Assembly (NCBI GenBank): GCA_963575745.1
Contig: CAUYUJ010000148.1
Location: 235,501 to 299,500 of the forward strand
From: Prorocentrum cordatum
Lineage: Eukaryota; Sar; Dinophyceae; Prorocentrales; Prorocentraceae
Length of the DNA stretch: 64,000 nucleotides
Direction of reading: 5' to 3'
Shown: positions 43,486-53,900 of the stretch, piece after piece
How the letters are laid out: each line of letters starts with the position of its first letter
Position numbering within the stretch: position 1 is the stretch's first letter
Translations under genes and position numbers: made by a program
The notes under the pieces: generated by a model
What the model saw: the letters and a program-made list of their open reading frames with translations, nothing else
What the model was told of the DNA's origin: nothing
Database searches by the model: none

Positions 43486-45174
43486 CCCAGTGCCTTCATG
43501 CTGACCTCCCCCGGCTGCCTTGCTCGCCGATGCCGAGAAAGGACATCGCCTTCATGGCGACTCCGGAGAGGCCGCCGATGCTCCCCATCTCTCCTCTGGT
43601 GGAGAGGTGGGGAGGACGAGGAAGGGGGGAGAGGGTTCGATGCTCATCTGGGGACCTTCCTGGAACCACTCGCTCCACTCGTGCGTCGAAGCAACGTCGA
43701 ACCTCCGTCGAATCGAATCGAGTTTGAGTCGAACAGATACGTTACGTGGGCCCCAGGAAGGTCGCCAGAACAAGCATCCAAGAAGGGGGAAGAATCGAAG
43801 GAGGCCCTTCGTCGTCCAAGATAAACCTGATGAGCCGCATGGCCGCATGAGAAAGGATGCGCGGATGGGCCGCATGGGGCCGCATGTGAAAGGATGCAAG
43901 GGTACCCTCGGAAAACTACTCATCATTACCAGGAGGGTAATATAAGACTGGACTAGGTCGGATTTGCTTTACGCTGGCTGACGCGCGTAGTCTGCATTTG
44001 AGGACCCCACGCGCTTTTTCGGAGCAGATGGGCGCAGTGCCAAGGAAGCACCACGATCAGGAGAGCCGCGGAATCAGCGAGAAGGGGAGAAGGGCGGCCG
44101 CATTACTCCTACTCCCAAACGTGTCCTGCCCCCTGGATGCAGAAAGCACGACCCTAACAACCAAAGTTCCAAGTTTCAAGACATCATCGTCTTCCGAAGG
44201 AGCTGAAGTCTGACAGGAACCTCGCACAAACTCTGCACAGATCGTGCTGTCACGGAGAAGTGGATGCGGCTTCGATCGGGTCAAGCCTTACATGGAGCAT
44301 AAAAAGGTTGAGCATTCAAACTTTCAGAGGCTGGGGGCCAAAACTTGCGAAACGACCTCCCTGTGGCAAGCCCTGCTGAAGAACATGTACAACAATTACA
44401 GATTTGGCCCAAGAGTGACAATGGTGCGGCCGGACAGCTCGGGTTGACTTGTGAGCAGGTCCTTTGAGCTTGACGCGCGTGTCAGTGCTGCGTCGAAGCC
44501 TTCCGCCGTGGTCTGATGCCACATCTTGCCCTGGCCGGCTGATCATGGCCAGCCTGGCAGCGCTGGCGATAGCGTTGTCTTCATCGCTTGCTGCGAACAG
44601 CGCGTAGTTACTGGAACGCGTCGTGGCGCGGATCGATGCGATCCGTTCCAGCTTGTCACGGTGAAGGCGGCGGCGGTGGATCTGCGGCTGTCGGTGATGG
44701 GCTTGCGGGTACCTCAGGCGGTGTCGGTCCCGCCGCCGCTGCCGGTGTTTGGGGAGCCAGAGCAGCAGCAATGACGCGCCTGGGGAAACCATCAGCATGT
44801 TATGTTTGATGAGATGCTAAGTCTTCGGACGAATGAAGAACAAACTGACGGGCTCCCAACGGCCGGGTGTCACTGCTACTGGTTCTCCCTCACGAGTGCT
44901 GGGCCTCTGCTGCAGCGTTGGTCCGTCCCGTCCTTGACAGGGCGATCGACGCAGTGCGCCCACTCTTTGGATGGCAACTTTTCGCACAGGTCAATGCCCT
45001 GGGCTTGGGCACGCATCCTCGACGACGCAGAGGTTGCCAATGCGGCCTGGGAGCACGGGACAACCTCTTCCCAGGTGCACGCGTACCGGCAACGGCTTCA
45101 TACACCTACCACGGTCGTAGCGAATGCGTATTGGTTCGTGATAGCGGTTTTATGTCTCTCATCCCTACCTCCTC
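43486..45174. other. Long region without a recognised gene
   Basis: Short frames only; one at 44526-44600 looks hydrophobic (MASLAALAIALSSSLAANSA in one frame) but stops at once. No domain recognised. Confidence 0.4.
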
Positions 45175-45345
45175 CTAATCCTTCTCTTCGTCCTTTTTCC
45201 CTTCCTCGCCTGCTCTTCCTCCTCCCAACTCGTCCTCCTCCTCCTCCTCCTCCTCATTATCCTCCTCCTCCTCCAACTCCTCCTCCTGGTTCCCTACCTC
45301 GTCATCCTCTGTCCTCCCCTCCGCCCTCCCTCCACTGGCCCCCAA
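45175..45345 (+). repeat. CTC-rich tract
   Basis: Imperfect CTC/TCC triplets, poorest at the edges. Confidence 0.8.
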
Positions 45346-45569
45346 CCTCCTCCCAATCTGATTACTGTCATCCGTCAAGGCCGAGGGCAGACGACAGAGA
45401 AACATGTGAATTCGGCACCCACAGATCGGATCGGATCGAAATCAGGATCGGAACGGCCAAACGAAGCGTTGAACAATCTTGGTCATCGATCCCCCGCGCG
45501 GTCCTCGAGGTCGAATTATACTTTTGATACTTTTGGTTCACGAACACAATATGTAATTATCTGACTATG

Positions 45570-46562
45570 CTAGAGCGGAGCGCCGCGGGCGATCGCCTCC
45601 AGGAAGCGCTGCGCCCCGCCAGCGCTGGAACTCCCAAGGCTGCCGGCGCCAGCAACTGGGCCCCAGCCAGTCGCGCACTCTTATCCTGCCTGGCTCCAGG
45701 CAGGCGGCGGGCACAGGTCGGGAGCGTCCCCAGCACCGATATGCCAGCGAGTGTTCCCCACCGTGACGTCCCAGAAATAGCCCCCCTCCAGGTACAGTTC
45801 GTAGAAAAGCGGCGCGATCCAGCCAAAGCGCTGCCCCGAGTACGTGCTGGACACCATTGCAGCCAAAAGCGGGGTGGACGCTGAAGTGCCCGAGGTGGTT
45901 TGCCATGGCGCGCTTGCGAAGATCACCCAAGCCTGAGAATTCAAGGCGATGTCTGGGTATGCGCGCCTACCGGGGCCGTCAGGGTAGTTGCTGGTCGTGT
46001 AAGGATCGGCCGCCGCCTTCTGGAAGGAGAGATCGTCGCCAGCCTCCTCTGTGAAGATTGACGAGTAAACTCCGCCAGATGCGACGACCCAGTTCTGAAC
46101 AGGAAGATAGCTAGGTCCATCAGCAGGGTAGGGTGCGGATTGCGGTTGCCAGTCCTCGGTTGGGGCTCCATTGGCCATCGCCGCGATCTCGCACTCAGAA
46201 CAGCCCCACGTCGAAACGAATGTGCCTCCAACTGTGGTTACAAACGGGCACGCCGCTGGGCACAAAGGGACGGCATCCTGAACGCAGGTGTTCCCCCCCG
46301 GGCCGTTGGAGGCGCCCCCATCGCCGGATCCAGTAAAGGTCGCCACGCCAGCCAGGGCCAGCGTGTAGATCTCATTGCAAACGGCGGTCGCCAATGCAGA
46401 GTGGTTCTGCTCCGGCATGGCGCACGACATCGAGGACATGGTAGGCAGGTCAGAATCACCGGCCTCGATCGCTTCAAGAAAGGCAAAGAATCCCAACCAC
46501 AGGTTGGTGTCGACGAAGGTTTTGTTGGAGTGCTGGTTCACCGTCCCGACCTGGATATCGTT
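45570..46562 (-). pseudogene. Sedolisin (peptidase family S53) C-terminal part, interrupted
   Basis: S53 peptidases are serine-carboxyl proteases, usually secreted or lysosomal and acid-active. The minus frame gives PTMSSMSCAMPEQ (vvSxSyGxpE), then LALAGVATFTGSGDGG with the oxyanion Asp, CPFVTTVGGTFVS, VVASGGVYSSIF, GRRAYPDIALNSQAWVIF and TTSGTSASTPLLAAMV with the catalytic Ser. The calcium-site region FWDVTVGNTRWHIG follows. A TAA at 45681-45683 interrupts, yet the same frame continues ECATGWGPVAGAGSLGSSSA (expected GWxPVTGLGxL end) to TAG at 45570-45572, so the TAA is premature. The E..D half of the triad should lie just upstream; there DIQVGTVNQHSN follows TGA, and GET appears in another frame. 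The propeptide and first half of the catalytic domain are missing here. A LINE-type RT lies immediately upstream in the same orientation. Confidence 0.8.
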
Positions 46563-46806
46563 TCACCGATCCCCATCTCCAGCGCCGTGGCCTGGGCCCC
46601 GCTGGCCGATTGACCCCCCTAGATGGGGATATAGGTAGTTGCCTTCGGGTTTCGAGTGGTGTATCCCCAACTGGGGGGGTAACTGGGCGGGGGTCTCGAA
46701 GGGGATGGAGATGGGGATGGGGATTGGTTAAGGGATACCGACGAACTTTTGACAAGAAAAACAAGAAGCCGTTCAGCCATGAGGGACGCGTGGGCAGAAA
46801 TAGCAA
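46563..46806. other. Junction region between S53 remnant and RT remnant
   Basis: It contains repeated GGGGAT/GGAGAT words at 46697-46730 (GATGGAGATGGGGATGGGGATTGG) and related words at 46565-46640. Non-LTR elements often end in short repeats, so this may mark the element's 3' end, as inference. Confidence 0.35.
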
Positions 46807-48096
46807 CTACAAAATTGCCGCGGCCGAAGCGGGCGCTTCTAGGGGGGAGGAGGTGGGGGAGACAAAATGCTTCAGATGCTCAAGTGACCGAGGTTGTAGA
46901 CGGATTGCTCCCATTGCTGCCTGGGTCTCCCTCTGTGCCGGCAGAATGCCCAATTCTTCGGGCGCGCCGTCTGCGTTGCGCACCACCCATTTCACCAACA
47001 AATCGTCTTGTACAATAAGTTTCCTATACAACTTGCACTGGCGATCGCATAACACTGCAGAAATAGGCTTCGATCCCCTGCTGATTGCAGCGTGCTTCCA
47101 AATTTTGTACGCTTGTTGGAATGCACTTTTCCATTCGCCCAGTCGTCGGCTCAGTTCATTTCCCACTCGCCCATCGTGTGTGATCAAGCCTCCCAACTAG
47201 ACTGTTTCTGTAACTCTTGCGATGGGCTCCCAGGTCGGCCTCGTTACCGCGCTGTCTGACGCCGCTGGAATCTGCAGAGTCTTGTCCCAGTTGGGCTCCA
47301 GGCCATATCTGCGTCCTTCCAAACCGACGGCGTTGAGTAGAGCTTGACAATTTTCCCCACGCCTTGAAACAAACAACGTATCATCTGCGTAGAGCACGTC
47401 TCGGGTAACCACATAGCCGGGTTCATCTAGTAGCTGGAGATCGCGAAATACATCATGGAGCATAACACTCTGAACCATAATGAACAAATACAGAGATAAA
47501 GGACATCCCTGGGCCCCTGGGCTACACCAGCAACCTGCCGCCTTTCCGTAGGAGCAACCGCAATGATTAACTACGGTGAAGAAGCGCTCCGAGTATATCC
47601 CTTTGATCATGTCCACCATCGGAGAAGGAATTCCGAAGCGCAGCAACGCTGCATATAAGCATCCCGACTTCAATCTGTCGAACGCTGTTGCCCAATCGAG
47701 CAAGAATATCGTAAGGCCTCTGGTGTTGTCCACGTTGGCTGCGTCGATGATTCGCCTGATCAGAATTAGGGCGTGGGCCGTTCCCCGCCGAGGCCGGAAG
47801 CCGAATTGAGATGCTCGTATTCGGTGTTCAGTTCCTCCTCGCAAAAGCCTTTGGTGGAGCATCGAAGCCAGTGCCTTGTAGCTAACACTCAACAGAGATG
47901 TTGGGCGGTACTTGCTAAGCAGCGTGCGGTCTCGTTTCTTAAATGAAAGAATTACCTTCGCCCTAATTCCATTTGTCAGGGATGTCTTGTGTCGCCCAAT
48001 AAGCTTGGCAGATTTCAAGTAGAGCCCCGCACGCATGAACATCTGCAGAAACTGGTTTCCGAAACTCTGGCGGGACATCATTTGGCGGGACATCAT
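46807..48096 (-). pseudogene. Non-LTR (LINE-type) retrotransposon reverse transcriptase, 5'-truncated
   Basis: It copies RNA into DNA for element insertion. The main frame (47197-48096) has the fingers/palm motifs in order: KYRPTSLLSVSYKALASML, SQFGFRPRRGTAHAL, motif A FLLDWATAFDRL with its Asp, motif B GAQGCPLSLYLFI, and motif C VLYADDTLFVS with both Asp. A TAG at 47197-47199 then interrupts. The same frame goes on LGGLITHDGRVGNELSRRLG and EWKSAFQQAYKIWKHAAISR, the usual thumb-side segment, where YLGxxI is expected; the TAG replaces the Tyr codon. The endonuclease domain is absent and no RNase H was recognised. Coding direction matches the genes on either side. The catalytic residues are intact but the stop makes this copy probably dead. 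The first ~20 codons (repeated MMSRQ) may not be element sequence. Confidence 0.85.
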
Positions 48097-48243
48097 CCGA
48101 CGAACATCTGCGTTTCCAAAACTGTTTCCCCTACCGCCCAGCAGGGGCCCTCGTGCTCGGGGTTCGAGCAGTGCCAGTGTTGCTCTGCGAGCGGGACGCC
48201 GTGACTTTCGACTTCTTGAATCGTGAATGTTGTTTGGGGGAGT

Positions 48244-49178
48244 CTACTCCAAACGCTCTGGCTTGATGCCTGCAAAATTCATCACAAAGATCGGGATGTT
48301 TGGTCTCTGAGCATCGTCACCCGAAACAGCGCTGTAGTTGTAGCTTTTCTCGATTGCTTTCCACGTGGTCCACGGAAAGAAATCCAGGTTGTAGGGGCCG
48401 ATGGACGCGTTGAATGGAAACCCGAAGTTAGCCAGGACCTCATAATACCCAGGTTCCCATGATGTGAAATTGTGCGAAGCGGGGTAACCATCAAAGAAAT
48501 CGTCTTGTGGTTCGGTGGATCTGAGATGGATTCTCTTCTAGTGCGTCAAGCTCTGACTTGCAGCGGGCGTAACCTGAAGGTCTGCAAAGCTAAAGGCGCA
48601 ATTGTAGGCCTCCGCCAGCAGACCACTCATTACATCAAAGGGTAAACTTCCCTTAATATTGGCCATGAGAGAATTGACTTCCCGGATGCTTGCCGTGCGC
48701 AATTGATTGAAGACATCTTCAGTCGTTGAGTTCTGGGTTGTCACATTATCAAGTACAGGTGACCAAGCACCAGACAAGGCCAAGAGGGGGACCTTGCCCA
48801 GCAGGACCGCACCTCCGATGTACTGCTGTGTGACTGTAGCCCCGGTGCTACTCAAGTATCAGACCCCTTCTGAACCTGTGTAAACAGGTGGGAGCATCTT
48901 GGCAACCTCCGCTCGTGCGTCTGCAAAGGAGGGGAAGATGCGGGATCGGCTCCGCTCCGGGCGTTGGAAACCCCCTCGCGCTTGAGGACGACAGCGAAGC
49001 TCAGCACCCTGTCACATTCCATCAACTGTACTCCTCCCTCAGCGCTCCGACTCCGACTCTGCAGCAACGACGACTCGTCCATTCCTTCGGGATCTGCTGC
49101 GCATCCAGGCTCAGCGTTCGAGCTGTCAATGCCGAGCACGATGCCACAGAGCCAGAGTTTCAGGTGCTTGATCGCCAT
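48244..49178 (-). pseudogene. SL-tagged retrogene encoding a secreted protein, interrupted
   Basis: The start ATG is at 49178, 88 bases after the fossil leader. The N-terminus MAIKHLKLWLCGIVLGIDSS is a plausible signal peptide. The first frame continues QLMECDRVLSFAVVLKREG and then drifts. A second frame takes over near 48950 with ADARAEVAKMLPPVYTGSEG, stops at TGA (48859-48861), continues YLSSTGATVTQQYIGGAVLL to CAFSFADLQ, meets TAG (48538-48540), and continues DDFFDGYPASHNFTSWEPGY, YEVLANFGFPFNASIGPYNL and NIPIFVMNFAGIKPERLE to TAG at 48244-48246. All later blocks are in one frame, which fits an intronless processed copy with one indel and two nonsense changes. I do not recognise the family. 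SFAVVLKREG is weakly reminiscent of an S53 propeptide, so this could be the 5' half of the S53 remnant at 45.6 kb split by the LINE; that is a guess. Confidence 0.6.
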
Positions 49179-49265
49179 TGCCACTACTCGAAGTCAATAG
49201 GCTAACGAGCGCCTCTTCGATGCGAATCGGGAAAAAACGAACAACAACAGCAACGACATCTTCGG

Positions 49266-49302
49266 CTTGAGCCAAAATGGATTGAACCAAAATGGCTACG
49301 GA
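49266..49302 (-). other. Fossil dinoflagellate spliced leader, tandem (full + truncated)
   Basis: Reading the minus strand from 49302: T, then CCGTAGCCATTTTGG followed by TTCAAT (the known 22-nt leader has CTCAAG there), then directly CCATTTTGGCTCAAG, the exact last 15 bases of the leader. A genomic leader upstream of a start codon can only come from a trans-spliced mRNA copied back into DNA. Two in a row mean the transcript was leader-spliced twice, over two rounds or at an older leader's own acceptor. This is the pattern known from dinoflagellate mRNA recycling. Confidence 0.93.
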
Positions 49303-50080
49303 AGGCAAAGAACGAAGAGGAGGAAGAGGAGCGAAGGAGTGGTCGGAGGAGGGGAGGAGGCAAGAAGTCGTGGCGGGAGAATCTGACGAATCGAAAAGGC
49401 CGCTTAGAAGCTTTCGAGCAGCTTCGCAAGAGCATGGTGGAGCCTCTTGGAAGCCTTGCGGGGGCCTCTTGGGCGCCTCTGGGGGGCGTTTTGAAGGCCT
49501 TGTGGGGCCTCTGGAGGCCTCCTGGAGGTTTCCTGAACCGTCCTCGGGGCCTATTGGGGGCCCTTTGGGGGATCTTGAGAACCGCGACCTTTTGGGGGCA
49601 AGACAGCACAAGAGCGCTCCAAGAGTGACCGACGTGACCTCAAGATGGCCCAAGAGGCCTCCAGGACGGCCCCAAAGAGGCCTCCAAGAGCACTCCCAAA
49701 AAGGCCCCCCGAGGCAAAAATGATTGATTTTCTGAGGGTTATTGGTGAATTGTTGGGTTCTCCTCTTTTCGGCTTCCCGACGCTCCAAGACGGCGGTCTT
49801 CTGGGCGTCCGAAGCCGCCTGGGAGGCTCCCCAATCGCCCCACAACCATCCGAAAGGGCTTCCAAGCAGTCCAAGAGAGCCCCAAAACGGCACAACACGG
49901 GTCCAAGATGGCCCTCAGAGAGCCCCATGGCGGCCCAATATGTCCCAAAGACGCCCTCCGAAGAATTCCAAATCGTGTTTCGGTCGTTCAGGGAGACGGC
50001 GGTTGGAGGCAGGGTGGCCCGAGGAAGCCCCCAGAGGCCCCCAGAATACGCCCAGGAGGCCTCCAGAAGGCGTTAAGAAA
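49303..50080. repeat. CCAAGAGGCC minisatellite with an orientation switch
   Basis: 49430-49575 carries the family in minus orientation (GGGGGCCTCTTGGGCGCCTC). From about 49640 to 50060 it is plus (GGCCCAAGAGGCCTCC). The switch lies near 49600-49640. The TTTTCGGCTTCCCGACGCTC segment near 49770 matches the insert segments of the 20-22 kb higher-order repeat. Confidence 0.75.
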
Positions 50081-50350
50081 GCCTGAAACAACTTTTGCGA
50101 GGGCCCTAGAAGCTCTCCAAGGAGGATCCTCCGCAAAAAAGAGCTGAGGAGGATGGGGAGAATGCGCAGGGTATGGCGAAACTCAGGAACAATAAGCATG
50201 GAGGAAGGATAACGAATAACATCATTATAGCGGCAATGCCAGAAAAGGCAATCAGGAGCTATCGCTGAATTGTCGGCTTGACCTTGCTAGCATTCCGCCT
50301 GCATACCAAACTTCAAGGACCACGGTGCATGGCGCGAGGCGCCACTGCAG
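50081..50350. other. No recognised gene
   Basis: Nothing recognised. Confidence 0.35.
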
Positions 50351-50478
50351 TCTTGCATATATATATATATGTCTACATATTTATATACACACATACACAT
50401 ATATATAGATATATACGTATGTGTATATATATATACTAGAACCACGCGCGCTACGCGCGCGCTTCGTTTCTACTCACG
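50351..50478 (+). repeat. TATA tract followed by a CGCGCG hairpin
   Basis: ATATATATATG words to 50436, then AGAACCACGCGCGCTACGCG CGCGCTTCG. Another AT tract at 55440-55610 is followed by AGAACCACGCGCGCGTTTCG CGCGCTCTTAGGTTCT, so the AT tract and hairpin recur together. Confidence 0.75.
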
Positions 50479-51117
50479 GCATCATGTCGCCAAATAATGC
50501 CACGTCAAGCAGTGCCATCGACAGCGGATCTCGTTGCAGAGGGGCCCGACGGCCGACCCGCCTGGAGCCTTGGAAATATCGTATTGCGTTGCCCCCTTCC
50601 TGGCGTAACCCCGTCGCAGTGCTTCATTGCGGGAAGGTTCCAAAACTGCCTCGACTGTCCAGGCTGAATCGAACGGCCGCGAACCATCGTCCCCTTTAAG
50701 ACGAATCGAACCGAACCAGAATGGTCGCGGTCGTGGACCGAATGGGGCCGAATCAGACCGATACAAACCGAACCGGAGCGGTAAATCCACCCCAGGGAGT
50801 GGGGAACGAAACCCGAGGCCCAACAGAGAACCGCCCGGACCCCCCCCCCCCCCTGCTCGTCATCGTTGTCGGCCTCCTCCTCGCCCATTGTCTTCGTGCT
50901 CACCCTCGTCCTCGTACGCCTTCGTCTCCTCCCTGGCCTCTTCCTCCTCCTCCTCCTCCTCCTCGTCCTCCTCTTTCCCGCCCGCCCTTGATGAATTCTG
51001 GACCCTGGGCTTTGGAGGACCCCTGGCTCCGGGGACCCGCGTTGACGCCTGTAGACCCATCTTCGGCCCCTGGGGTCCTCCGCGATCCCTGGTCCCGCGA
51101 GTGCGACCCCAGGACCC
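50479..51117. other. No recognised gene; CTC patch
   Basis: CTC/TCC triplets at 50935-50975; AACCGAACCGGA-type words at 50700-50780. No domain recognised. Confidence 0.4.
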
Positions 51118-51860
51118 CACGTCCAGGAGGAAGAGCAGGAGGGGGAGGAGCAGGAGGGGGAGGAGGAGGAGGAGGGGCAGGGGAGGAGGAGCAGCATCAA
51201 ATGAAGAGGTGCAGGAGTGGGATCAGGAGGAAGAGCAAGAGCAGGAAGGGGAGAAGGAGGAAGAGTGGGGGTGATGGGGGAAGGCAGGGGGGGAGAAGAG
51301 GAGCAGAAGGATGAGTAGCAGAAGGAGGAGCAGCAGGAGGAACAGCAACAGCAGCAGCAACAGGAGGTGCAGGAGGATCAGGGGAAGAACGGGAAAGAGC
51401 AGGATGAGGATGAGGATGAGAATGAGGAGGGGGAGGAGGAGGAGGAGGAGGAGGAGGAGGAGGAGGAGGAGGAGGAGGAGGAGGAGGAGAACGTCGACGA
51501 CGCAAAGGAGGAGGCCCCCCCCCCCGGTGAGGCCCTTCCGCCTCCTCCTCGTCTCCGTCCTCGTCCTCCTCCTCCTCTCTTCCTCCTCCTCCCCCTCCTC
51601 CTCCTCCTCCTCCTCCTTTTGTTTCTCCTCCTCCTCCTCCTCCGCCCCCCCCTTCCTTTTCTCCTCCCCCTCCCCCTCCCCCTCCCCTCCCCTCCTCCTC
51701 CTCCTCTTCGTCCTCCTCCTCCTCCTCCTCCTCCTCCTCCTCGTCCTCCTTCTCCTCCTCCTCCTCCTCCTCCTCCTCCTCGTCGTTCCTCCTCCTCCTC
51801 CTCCTCCTCCTCCTCCTCCTCCTACTCCTCCCCCTCCTCCTCCCCCTCCTCGTCCTCATG
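51118..51860. repeat. Opposed GGA and CTC arrays (large inverted-repeat potential)
   Basis: GGA/GCAGCA-rich from 51118 to about 51490 (pure AGG run at 51430-51490), a short spacer (ACGTCGACGACGCAAAG), then CTC/CTT from about 51540 to 51860. The two arrays are complementary and could form a long hairpin. Frames of 200-310 codons across them are artefacts. Confidence 0.9.
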
Positions 51861-52449
51861 CGGACCCATCTGGGGACAAGGTTGGGAGCGTCTGGGGCCG
51901 AACCGGGACGGTTTGGGCGTCCTCTGGGGCTGCCGCGCAGCGTGGGGATGCAGAACAGGCAGCATGGATAGAAACGTGGAAAACAACTATGGGAAACCAA
52001 GTGTGTGAGATTTGGGGAGCTCTCCTGGAAGCCTCTGGGAGGCCTGTGGGAGACTTGTGGCACCAGGCGGGAACAGCCCCTGGAGTTCCCTGCCACCTCT
52101 TGGGGCTCTGGTGGCTATGGGCCGGCGAAACCCTGCAAAAACAGTTAGAAAATAAGGCCCCAGGCCCCCATGCGCCACCGAGGTCCTTGGGCGGGACGCC
52201 CCCGGCCACGCCCCCTGGGTTTTTCTGGCCAAAACCAAGAAAATAAGGCCCCCAGCCTCCTATGCCCGACGAGGTCCCTGGGCGGGACCCTCCCGGCCAC
52301 GTCCCCTGGGGCTCTGGTGGCTCCGGGTGGCCGAATCCATGTAAAAAACACAGAAGGTAAGGCCCGCCATGCCCACGCCCCGGGCCCGCCATGCCCTGGC
52401 GAGGTCCTTGGGGAGGACCCCCCCGGCCACGTCCCCCGGTATACATATC

Positions 52450-52486
<37 letters not shown>

Positions 52487-52500
52487 TGAGAGCGAGAGAG
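51861..52500 (+). repeat. Three-unit ~110-bp repeat and a GA run
   Basis: From about 52095, AATAAGGCCCC(C)AG...GCCACC/CCGACGAGGTCC(T/C)TGGGC and GGGAC...CCCCGGCCACGTCCCC recurs near 52150, 52245 and 52365. (GA)n with AGAGAGAG at 52460-52500 follows an ATATATAT stretch. 51861-52090 shows nothing recognised. Confidence 0.7.
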
Positions 52501-52503
52501 ACA

Positions 52504-52948
52504 CCTATACGACCACCCTTCGGGTGATAAGGAGGTTCGGGGGGGGAGGAACCAACGTCTCACTCGATCGGTCTCACTATCGGTCTCACGATCGATCTCA
52601 CTATCGGTCTCGCTCGATCGATCTCACTCGATCGATCTCACAATCGATCTCACTCGATCTATTTCGTCCGATCGGTCCACCAATCGATCTGACTATCGAT
52701 CTCACAATCGATCTCACTATCGATCTCACTATCGATCTCACATGCGGTATCACTATCGATACCACTGTCGATATCACAATCGATCTCACAATCAAAGCCA
52801 TCATCATCGTCAACAGTATCATCGTCACCAACGTCATCAACAGCACCATCATCGGGACACCATCACCACCATCACCTCATCACCATCATCATCAACATCA
52901 TCATCATCACCATCATCAGCATCATCATCGGGACACCATCATCGTCAC

Positions 52949-52989
<41 letters not shown>

Positions 52990-53646
52990 ACATCGTCATC
53001 ATCATCGGGCCACCTTCAGCATCATCGGAACACCACCGTCATCATCAGATCACCATCAGCATAAACAACACCATCAACATCATCATCATCGGGACACCAT
53101 CCTCATCAGCAACAGAATCATCATTCTCAACATCATCATCATCGGGAAACCATCATCATCGTCACCATCATCATCACCATCATCATCATCGCGACACCAT
53201 CATCATCAACAACATCATCATCACCATCATCGGGCCACGATCATCAAAATTAGCATCAAGACCTCATCCTCATCCTCATCATCAACATCATCATCATCAT
53301 CATCGGCACACCATCATCGTGATCATCATCATCAACAACGGCATCATCATTGGGATACCATCATCACCACCATAAGCTTCCACCGCACCATCATCAACCT
53401 CATCATCACCGGGAAACCATCATCATCATCATCACCATCATCATTATCTCATAATCATTTCATCATCATCAAAACCGTATGGGGCATCATCATCATCATC
53501 AGCAACATCATCATCAGCATTATCATCACCGGGACACCATCACCATCACCACCATCACCATCATCACCACCACCATCAGCATCGTCAACATCATCATCAC
53601 CATCGGGGCACCATCATCATCATCATCATCAACATCATCGACATCG

Positions 53647-53679
<33 letters not shown>

Positions 53680-53824
53680 GCATCAGCATCAGCATCAGCA
53701 TCAGCATCAGCATCAGCATCAGCATCAGCATCAGCATCAGCATCAGCATCAGCATCAGCATCAGTATCAGCATCAGCATCAGCATCAGCATCAGCATCAG
53801 CATCAGCATCAGCATCAGCATCAG

Positions 53825-53858
<34 letters not shown>

Positions 53859-53859
53859 G

Positions 53860-53900
<41 letters not shown>

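Noticed and set aside
48538-48540. A short intron removing the in-frame TAG
   Set aside because: A GT-AG pair here would remove 53 bases and break the frame that continues on both sides; reading straight through keeps the frame, so a nonsense change in a processed copy fits better.
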